NCBI GenBank assembly: GCA_947629335.1 | Contig: CANRDI010000009.1 | Span: 1-64,000, forward strand | From: an uncultured Clostridia bacterium | Lineage (GTDB): Bacteria > Bacillota > Clostridia > Oscillospirales > Ruminococcaceae | Direction: 5' to 3' | DNA length: 64,000 nucleotides | Shown here: positions 33,257-40,291 of the stretch, in pieces | Numbering within the stretch: position 1 is the first letter of the stretch | Layout of the letters: the number at the start of each line of letters is the position of its first letter | Position numbers and translations under genes: made by a program | Notes under the pieces: model-generated | What the model was told of the DNA's origin: nothing | The model's database searches: none | Seen by the model: only the letters and a program-made list of their open reading frames with translations

Positions 33257-33751
33257 TTGAACAACAACAAAGAAATAAGTTTAAGACTAAGAACGATAAA
33301 CCATTCGCTCAGACGATTTTTTGACGGAAATTCCGAGATAATGAAAGAGTTTGAAAACCTTACCTGCTCGAACAAATGGATAATGGGATACTTATTTGAC
33401 GCGCAGGAGCGGGGAACCGACGTTTTTCAGCGCGATTTTGAAAACAATTTCGGCATAACCCGCTCGACTGTTTCAAAAATGCTTACGCTTCTTGAAAAAA
33501 AGAAGCTCGTTCAGCGCGTAAGCGTTTCCCACGACGCGCGGCTAAAGAAAATAGTTCTCACGGAAAAATCCCGCTATATTGCAGAAGCAATGCACAAAAC
33601 TCTCGACGAGATCGAAACGTGTTTAAAGAGCGGATTTTCAGACGAAGAGCTTTTACAGCTTTCGGGATTTCTCGAAAGAATACAGAATAATTTAGACAGC
33701 GCGGATAAAAACGAAAAACGCGCTGAGAAAAGAGGGCGCAAAAATGATTAA
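33257..33751 (+). CDS. MarR family transcriptional regulator
   Basis: A 164-residue winged-helix regulator, likely a dimer. The DNA-binding core is DFENNFGITRSTVSKMLTLL near residues 55-74 followed by the wing VSVSHDARLKKIVLTEKS. Start is TTG 33257 after GGTGAG; no ATG fits. Its end overlaps the first ABC gene by 8 bp, so it is translationally coupled and probably controls the exporter that follows in response to a ligand. A consensus promoter lies ~100 bp upstream. Confidence 0.88.
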   Translation: MNNNKEISLRLRTINHSLRRFFDGNSEIMKEFENLTCSNKWIMGYLFDAQERGTDVFQRDFENNFGITRSTVSKMLTLLEKKKLVQRVSVSHDARLKKIVLTEKSRYIAEAMHKTLDEIETCLKSGFSDEELLQLSGFLERIQNNLDSADKNEKRAEKRGRKND

Positions 33752-35492
33752 AACTCTTGCAAAATGCATAAGACAGGCGGCGTTTCCCGCGATACTTACG
33801 CCGATACTTGTACTGGGCGAAAGTTTTGTAGAGGTGTCTATCCCCAGCACTATGGCGCACCTTATCGACGAGGGAATAACTCTCGGAAATATGGACGCCG
33901 TGATAAGATTTGGGATAGAGCTTCTGATAAAAACGCTTATGGCGCTGTGCTTCGGGGCAATGGCGGGATATACCGCGTCGCGCGCTTCGTCGTATTTTTC
34001 GCGGAATGTAAGGCACGATATGTACTATAACATACAGAATTTCAGCTTTTCAAACATCGACAAGTTTTCCCCCGCAAGCCTTGTAACGCGCCTTACGACA
34101 GACGTTACAAACGTGCAGATGTCGTTTCAGATGCTGACGAGAATTGTTTTCCGCGCGCCCGCAATGCTTATTTTCGCGTTTTACTTCGCATTTCAGGCAA
34201 GCCCGCAGCTTTCCATGATTTTCCTGTGCGTCATTCCTTTTCTGGTGACGGTGCTGGTAATTATCGTAAGGCTTGCGTTTCCTATGTTCAGAAAGGTGTT
34301 TACGACATACGACGAGCTGAATAACGTCGTAGAGGAAAATCTTCGCGGCATTCGCGTTGTAAAAAGCTTTGTCCGCGAGGATCACGAAAAAGAAAAATTC
34401 GGGAAAATCTCAAAGCTTATCTATGACAGGTTTACCAAAGCCGAAAAAACCGTTGCGTTTAACGCGCCCGCAATGCAAATTTCCGTTTACACCTGCATTG
34501 TACTTATCTCGTGGTTTGGCGCGCAGGCGGTTGTCGCAAGCGGAAACGACGAGGCGCTCGGACTTACGACGGGAAGCCTTATGGAGCTTTTTACTTATAC
34601 AATGCAGATACTTATGAGCCTTATGATGCTTTCGATGATTTTTGTAATGCTCACTATGTCCAAAGCCAGCGCGGACCGCGTATGCGAGGTGTTAAACGAA
34701 AAAAGCGACCTTTGCGACGGCGAGAGAAATCTTACCGAAGTTAAAGACGGCTCTATAGAGTTTAAAAACGTTGGTTTCAGGTATTTCAAAACCTCGGAAA
34801 AAGCCGCGCTGAACAATATCGACCTTAAAATAAAGAGCGGCGAAACGATTGGAATTATCGGAGGCACAGGTTCTTCAAAATCGACCCTCGTGCAGATGAT
34901 ACCGCGCCTTTATGACGCGGACGAGGGAGAGGTTCTTGTCGGCGGCGAAAATGTAAAGGATTATAATATAGAAGCTCTCAGAAACAATGTCGCAATGGTG
35001 CTGCAAAAAAACACGCTCTTTTCGGGGACGATCGCCGAGAATATCCGCTGGGGCGACGAAAACGCAACGGACGAAGAAGTCGAACGCGTATGCAGATTAG
35101 CCTGCGCGGACGAGTTTGTACAGACGTTCCCCGAAAAATATAACACCTATATCGAACAGGGCGGAACAAACGTTTCGGGCGGACAAAAACAGCGTCTTTG
35201 CATAGCGCGTGCGCTTCTTAAAAAGCCGAAGATACTTATTCTTGACGATTCGACGTCGGCTGTCGATACGCATACGGACGCGCTTATCAGAAAAGCGTTC
35301 CGCGAGGAAATTCCCGACACAACAAAAATTATAATCGCACAGCGCGTTTCGTCCGTCTGCGACGCGGACAGGATAATAATTATGGACAACGGCGCAATTT
35401 CGGAAATCGGCACGCACGACGAGCTTTACCAAAGCGGCGGAATTTACCGCGAGATATACGATTCTCAGACGAAGGGGGCGGCGGAAGAATGA
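33744..35492 (+). CDS. ABC exporter half, degenerate nucleotide site
   Basis: A 582-residue half-transporter: six membrane helices (residues ~15-310) then an ATPase domain. Its ATP site has lost canonical residues: Walker A is GGTGSSKST instead of GxxGxGKS, Walker B is ILILDDSTSAVD with Asp in place of the catalytic Glu, and the switch histidine is Gln (IIIAQRVSSV). The signature NVSGGQKQRL is nearly normal. This is the pattern of the non-hydrolysing partner in heterodimeric multidrug exporters such as TM287/288 and LmrCD. ATG 33744 follows GAGGGCG. It overlaps the second half by 4 bp. Confidence 0.92.
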   Translation: MIKTLAKCIRQAAFPAILTPILVLGESFVEVSIPSTMAHLIDEGITLGNMDAVIRFGIELLIKTLMALCFGAMAGYTASRASSYFSRNVRHDMYYNIQNFSFSNIDKFSPASLVTRLTTDVTNVQMSFQMLTRIVFRAPAMLIFAFYFAFQASPQLSMIFLCVIPFLVTVLVIIVRLAFPMFRKVFTTYDELNNVVEENLRGIRVVKSFVREDHEKEKFGKISKLIYDRFTKAEKTVAFNAPAMQISVYTCIVLISWFGAQAVVASGNDEALGLTTGSLMELFTYTMQILMSLMMLSMIFVMLTMSKASADRVCEVLNEKSDLCDGERNLTEVKDGSIEFKNVGFRYFKTSEKAALNNIDLKIKSGETIGIIGGTGSSKSTLVQMIPRLYDADEGEVLVGGENVKDYNIEALRNNVAMVLQKNTLFSGTIAENIRWGDENATDEEVERVCRLACADEFVQTFPEKYNTYIEQGGTNVSGGQKQRLCIARALLKKPKILILDDSTSAVDTHTDALIRKAFREEIPDTTKIIIAQRVSSVCDADRIIIMDNGAISEIGTHDELYQSGGIYREIYDSQTKGAAEE

Positions 35493-37441
35493 GCGACATA
35501 AAAGATGAAAAAATGCCCGTAAGACAGGGCAGACCGCCGCGCGGCGCGAGAGTGCCGATGAAATTCGACAAAAAGGTCATAAAGCGGCTTTTCGGCTATA
35601 TGAAGCCGTTTCGGGGCAGGCTTGTGATAGTTGTCGTCTGCATTATAGTAAGCGCGCTTGCGAGCGTTGCGTCGTCGCTGTTTATAAAAACGCTGATTGA
35701 CGACTATATAACGCCGCTTGTCGGAAATCCAAACCCCGAATATTCGGGACTTTTAAGGACAATTCTCCTTATGGCGGGGCTTTTCGTGGCGGGAGCGGTC
35801 TGCTCGCTCTTACAGGCGAGAATTATGGCGACAGTTTCACAGGGAGTATTGAAAGAAATACGCGACGAGATGTTCTCGCATATGCAGACGCTTCCGATAA
35901 AATATTTCGACACGCACACCCACGGCGACGTTATGAGCTTTTACACAAACGACGCTGACGCTATGCAGCAGATGCTGTCACAGTCGCTTCCGCAGGTCAT
36001 TTCTTCGGGCATAACGCTTATTTCAATTTTCTGCTCGATGCTCAGTTTGTCTGTCTGGCTTACGCTGACGGTGATTGTATTTCTGATGATAATACTGTTT
36101 ATCACGGCGACAATTGCGAAAAAGTCGGGGACGTATTTCGTCCGTCAGCAAGGCTCTATGGCAAAAGTAAACGGCTATATCGAGGAAATGATAAACGGAC
36201 AGCGCGTTATAAAGATTTTCTGCCGCGAGGAAAAGTCAAAAGAGGGCTTTGACAAGCGGAATTTCGACCTTTCCGAAAACACCTGCCGCGCAAACGCCTA
36301 TGCAAACGTGCTTATGCCGATAAACAACTGTATGGGATATTTTCTGTATGTCGTTTTAGCAGTCGTTGGAGGTTATCTTGCGATAAACAACGTCACAAAC
36401 ATTGCTTGCTTTTCGGTCAACATACTCACTCTCGGAGCTATCGCTTCATTCTTACAGCTTTCAAGGAGCTTTATCGGTCCTATAGGTCAGGTGTCGCAGC
36501 AGCTTAACTCCGTCGCTATGGCAATGGCGGGCGCGGGGAGAATTTTCGCGCTGATAGACGAGGAAAGCGAACATGACGAGGGCTATGTAACTCTCGTAAA
36601 TGCAAAGCGCGGCGAAAACGGCGAGTTGGTTGAAACCGCAGAGCGCACGGGTCTGTGGGCTTGGAAACACCCCCACAGCGCGGACGGCACGACGACTTAT
36701 GAAGAACTTAAAGGCGACATAGTGCTTAAAGACGTGGATTTCGGATATGTTCCCGAAAAACTTGTTTTGCAGGATATAAACATCTATGCAGAGCCGGGGC
36801 AGAAGGTAGCGTTTGTGGGAGCTACAGGCGCGGGAAAGACTACCATAACAAATCTTATAAACCGTTTCTATGACATTGACGACGGAAAAATACGCTATGA
36901 CGGGATAAATATCAACAAGATAAAAAAGAGCGATCTTAGGCGTTCGCTCGGAGTTGTATTGCAGGACGTAAACCTGTTTACGGGAACGGTTATGGATAAC
37001 CTGCGCTATGGAAAGCCCGACGCGACAGACGAGGAATGTATTGCGGCGGCAAAGCTCGCAAATGCCGACAGCTTTATCAGAATGCTGCCGGAGGGTTATA
37101 ATACGGTACTTCGCGGCGACGGAAGCGGACTTTCGCAAGGTCAGAGGCAGCTTATTTCGATAGCGAGAGCGGCTGTTGCAGACCCGCCCGTTATGATACT
37201 TGACGAGGCGACAAGCTCTATCGACACGCGCACCGAGGCGATAGTTCAGGCAGGAATGGACGCGCTTATGAAAGGGAGGACGGTTTTTGTCATTGCACAC
37301 AGGCTTTCGACCGTCAGAAACTCGGACGTCATAATGGTTTTAGACCACGGACGGATAATCGAGCGCGGTTCTCACGAAAAACTGATAGCCGAGAAAGGGC
37401 AGTACTATAGGTTGTATACGGGAGCGTTTGAATTAGAATAA
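35489..37441 (+). CDS. ABC exporter half, consensus nucleotide site
   Basis: A 650-residue half-transporter: an N-terminal basic arm, six membrane helices (~residues 40-340), an inserted hydrophilic stretch near 360-405, then an ATPase domain. Walker A GATGAGKTT, Walker B VMILDEATSSID with catalytic Glu and switch His (VIAHRLSTV) are intact, but the signature reads LSQGQ instead of LSGGQ. In a heterodimer with the preceding protein this gives one working and one degenerate ATP site. It probably exports hydrophobic drugs or peptides under MarR control. The multi-hairpin repeat starts 9 nt after its stop. Confidence 0.93.
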   Translation: MSDIKDEKMPVRQGRPPRGARVPMKFDKKVIKRLFGYMKPFRGRLVIVVVCIIVSALASVASSLFIKTLIDDYITPLVGNPNPEYSGLLRTILLMAGLFVAGAVCSLLQARIMATVSQGVLKEIRDEMFSHMQTLPIKYFDTHTHGDVMSFYTNDADAMQQMLSQSLPQVISSGITLISIFCSMLSLSVWLTLTVIVFLMIILFITATIAKKSGTYFVRQQGSMAKVNGYIEEMINGQRVIKIFCREEKSKEGFDKRNFDLSENTCRANAYANVLMPINNCMGYFLYVVLAVVGGYLAINNVTNIACFSVNILTLGAIASFLQLSRSFIGPIGQVSQQLNSVAMAMAGAGRIFALIDEESEHDEGYVTLVNAKRGENGELVETAERTGLWAWKHPHSADGTTTYEELKGDIVLKDVDFGYVPEKLVLQDINIYAEPGQKVAFVGATGAGKTTITNLINRFYDIDDGKIRYDGININKIKKSDLRRSLGVVLQDVNLFTGTVMDNLRYGKPDATDEECIAAAKLANADSFIRMLPEGYNTVLRGDGSGLSQGQRQLISIARAAVADPPVMILDEATSSIDTRTEAIVQAGMDALMKGRTVFVIAHRLSTVRNSDVIMVLDHGRIIERGSHEKLIAEKGQYYRLYTGAFELE

Positions 37442-37443
37442 GA

Positions 37444-37690
37444 GCATTTTTTGGGGGAAAACTTTTGAAAAAGTTTTCCCCCAAGCCCCCTTTCAAAACT
37501 TTTATGTAACTTGCTGTAGAGGAAAACATTTCCGTTTTCCGACCGCCGCGCAAGCGGCGGCACAAAAGTTTTTTGAAAAGGAGTTTTCCCTCAATAACGC
37601 CAAAAAGGCGCTAAAGGGTGCGGGGGAACCGGCAGGTTTCCTCCGCGGTGTGGTTTTTCCACAGTATAAAGTAAACGGAAAATACAGCGG
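37444..37690 (+). repeat. multi-hairpin repeat after the ABC operon
   Basis: In plus orientation: TTGGGGGAAAAC/GTTTTCCCCCAA hairpin (37451-37483), CAAAACTTTTATGTAACTTG linker, CCGCCGC/GCGGCGG stem, then a shortened middle, AAAGGGTGCGGGGGAACCGG and the CCTCCGCGGTGTGG end. Two internal hairpins present in the full cassettes are deleted. It shows the family on the opposite strand, again downstream of a gene read in that direction. Confidence 0.8.
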
Positions 37691-37749
37691 GCGCGTTCGT
37701 ATGAGGCAAAGCTACGGAATAAAACAGCGAACTTCTTTCGCCGTTGCTG

Positions 37750-37778
37750 TTGACAAATAAAAAAGAATATGCTATAAT
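37750..37778 (+). promoter_or_regulatory. sigma-A promoter with no gene behind it
   Basis: TTGACA (37750-37755), 17-bp spacer, TATAAT (37773-37778). The only thing downstream on this strand before a terminator is about 75 bases without a usable ORF. Confidence 0.75.
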
Positions 37779-37784
37779 GGTAAA

Positions 37785-37860
37785 AGACGAAGAGATCTAC
37801 ATAACCGCAAAAAGTTTGCCCCGCGCTGTAGTGCGATACAGCGCGGGGCTGATTTTTTAT
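37785..37860 (+). ncRNA. candidate small RNA (promoter-to-terminator unit)
   Basis: From the start predicted near 37785, about 33 unpaired bases lead to a perfect 13-bp stem GCCCCGCGCTGTA/TACAGCGCGGGGC (37818-37849) and GATTTTTTAT. The unit is ~75 nt. An ORF at 37777 begins inside the -10 box and cannot be on this transcript. The hairpin also ends minus-strand transcripts of the kinase gene (GGGGCAAACTTTTTG), so a pure terminator role plus a chance promoter remains possible. Confidence 0.5.
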
Positions 37861-37895
37861 TAAGACAACTGTTTCCGACCTTTAGAGTCGGGGTT

Positions 37896-38408
37896 TTATA
37901 TCGTTAAATCAACATTATATTCACCGTCAATCAGTCGATAATCAAGAGAGTATTTCCTGCACATTTCAAGTGCCTTTAAGTTGTCGGAGATAAGCCGGCA
38001 AATATCGCATTTATCGTCAAGCCGCTGTTCGATTACATTAGCATAGTTTATTATGCTGTCGTAATGCCTGCAAAGATAATTTTCGGTCATAACAAGACAG
38101 ATGTATTTTATTTCGGACAGATACCGCTCGCCAAAATAACGCTGATAATCAAACGGAATATAACACCCTTCGATAATAAGGTTCTGCTTGTTTTCGACTG
38201 CGGTTTTTATTATCTCGCAGACAATTCCCCAGAGATATTCCGTGAGTATTTCGTCACTATCGTCAGGTGTTAGGTTTGTGTTTCCGCTTCGGATAAGTCC
38301 CATTTTCAGGTGGTCGATAGACAGATACGGAAATTTATACTTTTCAAGCAGTTTCTGCGCAAGACAAGTCTTTCCCGTATGCGACGCGCCGCCTATAAGA
38401 ATTATCAT
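37896..38408 (-). CDS. P-loop kinase-like protein
   Basis: A 170-residue cytoplasmic protein with Walker A GGASHTGKTCLA (residues 6-17) and a pattern LSIDHLKMGLIRSG near 30-43 as in small-molecule kinases such as AAA_33, shikimate-kinase-like or zeta-type enzymes. LIIEGCYIPFDY near 88 fits the second acidic site. The substrate is not evident. I chose ATG 38408 because GGGGGAAAG lies upstream and homologous kinases begin with such a strand; the frame is open to 38432. It lies 13 bp after the rsmA stop and is probably co-transcribed with it. Confidence 0.75.
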   Translation of the reverse strand: MIILIGGASHTGKTCLAQKLLEKYKFPYLSIDHLKMGLIRSGNTNLTPDDSDEILTEYLWGIVCEIIKTAVENKQNLIIEGCYIPFDYQRYFGERYLSEIKYICLVMTENYLCRHYDSIINYANVIEQRLDDKCDICRLISDNLKALEMCRKYSLDYRLIDGEYNVDLTI

Positions 38409-38421
38409 GGCTTTCCCCCGT

Positions 38422-39270
38422 TTATTCCACAAGCTTTTTCGCCAGCTCTATATAATCTTCAAGCGTAAGCTCCTCTGCGCGCGCAGTCGGCTTTATTCCG
38501 ACGTTTAAGAACGCTCCGCAAAGCTCCTCTTTCGACAGCTTAAGCTCCGCAGAAAGCGGGTTTAAAAGCTGCTTTCTCCTTTGCGAGAAGCCCGAACGTA
38601 TTATCCTGAACAGCATTTTCTCAACATTTTCCGGCAGTTTATGCTCGTTTGTTATTTCCAGCTTTATCACTTCGCTGTCAACATTCGGCGACGGCATAAA
38701 ACTTCCGCGGTTCACCTTAAACAACAGTCTCGGCTCGCTGTAATACCTCACGGCATACGAAACCGCGCCGCTTTCCCTTGTCGCGGGGGCGGCGCAAATT
38801 CTGTCGCCCGCTTCGCGCTGAACCATAACCGTAAGCGACTTTACAGAAAGCCTGCTTTCGAGGATTTTCATAATCACGGGAGAAGTGATATAATACGGCA
38901 GATTTGCACATACAACAACGTCCTTCCCGCCGAATTTTCCGACAATTTCCGAGAGGTCGATTTTCATAACGTCCGCGAAAATTATCTCAACATTGTCAAA
39001 TTCCGCGAGCGTTTCTGCTAAAATGGGCTTCAGCCTCTCGTCAAGCTCAACCGCTATAACCTTATCACAGCGCTTTGCAAGCTCTTTTGTCAGCACCCCC
39101 ACACCCGTTCCAATCTCTATCGCGCAAACTCCCTCTTTACAACCGCCCAGTTCAGCTATTTTCGGGCAAACAGACGGATTTATCAGAAAATTCTGTCCGA
39201 GAGTTTTTGAAAATGAAAAGCCGTGACGAGCGAAAAGGTCTTTTATAATGTTGATATTAGTTAATTCCAT
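38422..39270 (-). CDS. rsmA: 16S rRNA dimethyladenosine transferase
   Basis: Dimethylates two adjacent adenines in the 3' hairpin of 16S rRNA during 30S assembly (KsgA). The 282-residue length is standard. Motifs: FSKTLGQNFLIN (residues 19-30), SAM motif I AIEIGTGVGVLT near 49, VIAVELDERL near 70, and the catalytic motif IV CANLPYYITSP near 118. The C-terminal helical domain includes QRRKQLLNPL. ATG 39270 follows AGGTGGA. Confidence 0.95.
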   Translation of the reverse strand: MELTNINIIKDLFARHGFSFSKTLGQNFLINPSVCPKIAELGGCKEGVCAIEIGTGVGVLTKELAKRCDKVIAVELDERLKPILAETLAEFDNVEIIFADVMKIDLSEIVGKFGGKDVVVCANLPYYITSPVIMKILESRLSVKSLTVMVQREAGDRICAAPATRESGAVSYAVRYYSEPRLLFKVNRGSFMPSPNVDSEVIKLEITNEHKLPENVEKMLFRIIRSGFSQRRKQLLNPLSAELKLSKEELCGAFLNVGIKPTARAEELTLEDYIELAKKLVE

Positions 39271-39282
39271 ATTCCACCTGTT

Positions 39283-39452
39283 GGTAGTTTACAGTTTATA
39301 GTTAATAGTGTACAGCTGCGGTATCCGCTTCTCGGATAATATTTAGATTGTAAATGTTGCTCGTCTACCTATTGCCTTGAAGCATTTTAATACCGTCCAC
39401 CGCAAGACGGACACATTCGCTGTTTACTATACATTCTACACTGTACACTGCC
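39283..39452. repeat. MITE-like element with imperfect terminal inverted repeats
   Basis: ACAGTTTATAGTTAATAGTGTACAG is the type of left end at 39292-39316 (I give only the pattern: ACAGT..ATAGT..ACAG) and its diverged complement lies at 39421-39445. The inside is non-coding and includes a GTCCACCGCAAGACGGAC stem. The ends resemble those of the element at 42553-42758. Confidence 0.45.
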
Positions 39453-39938
39453 TCAATATCCTTCCGTCGCGCCGAGGCTTGCGTCATTTTCTATCCAGTC
39501 GTTTACTATAAATTCAGTGAACTTGTCCTTGCTGTTGCGAACAATAACGCGCTCAATGCCCGCGTTTATGATAAGCCTTTTGCACATCGAGCAAGGCTCG
39601 GTATCTCCCGTAAGTTCGCCGCTTTTCGCGTCAATGCACGCAAGATAGAGTGCCGAGCCGAGCATTTCCGCTCTCGGCGCGGATATAATACAGTTTGCCT
39701 CGGCATGTACCGAACGGCAAAGCTCATATCTTTGCCCTCTGGGAACGCCGAGCTTTTCGCGCATACATATCCCCATATCCGAACAGTTTTTTCTGCCTCT
39801 CGGCGCGCCGTTATAGCCTGTTGCGATAATACTGTCGTTTTTGACAATTATCGCGCCGAAATTTCTTCTCAGGCAAGTCCCCCTTTCCGCAACAGTCTGC
39901 GCAATGTCAAGATAATAGTTAGATTTATCCACTCTCAT
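39453..39938 (-). CDS. comEB: dCMP/cytidine deaminase family (ComEB-like)
   Basis: A 161-residue zinc deaminase, probably deoxycytidylate deaminase giving dUMP for thymidylate synthesis. The zinc site is HAEANCI near residue 78 and PCSMCKRL near 112. The segment GYNGAPRGRKNCSD is typical of dCMP deaminases. Start ATG 39938 follows AAAGGAC and the family N-terminus VDKSNYYLDIAQ; the open frame to 40058 has no site. A perfect promoter is at 40122-40150, with a ~180 nt leader that holds two inverted repeats. Confidence 0.9.
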   Translation of the reverse strand: MRVDKSNYYLDIAQTVAERGTCLRRNFGAIIVKNDSIIATGYNGAPRGRKNCSDMGICMREKLGVPRGQRYELCRSVHAEANCIISAPRAEMLGSALYLACIDAKSGELTGDTEPCSMCKRLIINAGIERVIVRNSKDKFTEFIVNDWIENDASLGATEGY

Positions 39939-40049
39939 AATATTGTCCTTTCTAAACGGTGTACGGTGTAAAGTGTACGCATTATCCGCCTTCTGCGGAA
40001 AACGCTGTAAACAGCCTGAGTTTTGACTTTTTAATAATTGCCGATATGC

Positions 40050-40126
40050 GCGGAGCAAAATTTTCTTAAAATTTTGCGTATGCGCAAGGCATTGAAATCA
40101 TATAATAATTGCTTTGCAATTATTAT
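40050..40126 (-). repeat. two inverted repeats in the comEB leader
   Basis: ATAATAATTG/CAATTATTAT (40101-40125) overlaps the -10 box and start site, and GCAAAATTTT/AAAATTTTGC (40052-40076) lies further into the leader. They could be an operator and a stem, or old mobile-element ends; no U-tract follows either. The remainder of 39939-40291 holds the GCATTATCCGCC word near 39979 and the spoIIE upstream region. Confidence 0.4.
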
Positions 40127-40150
40127 ATCATAAATTCCCCGTTTTGTCAA
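40122..40150 (-). promoter_or_regulatory. sigma-A promoter of comEB
   Basis: Minus strand TTGACA (40150-40145), 17-bp spacer, TATAAT (40127-40122). Confidence 0.8.
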
Positions 40151-40291
40151 ACAATAATTAAATCCTCTCTCTTTTCCCCAAACACACCGAAAATTCCTAT
40201 AAGCCGACGACCGATAGCGACAGGATTTTCACGCGCGGTGTGTTATATTTGTATACAGCTTATAGGCTCTTAAAACAGAAAGGACGTTAAA

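Noticed and set aside
37777..37861. 28-codon ORF in the candidate small RNA
   Set aside because: Its ATG overlaps the -10 box, so it would not be on the transcript from that promoter.
40143..40151. TTTGTCAAA as a Spo0A box for spoIIE
   Set aside because: It is the -35 region of the perfect promoter of comEB on the other strand and lies ~140 bp from spoIIE.
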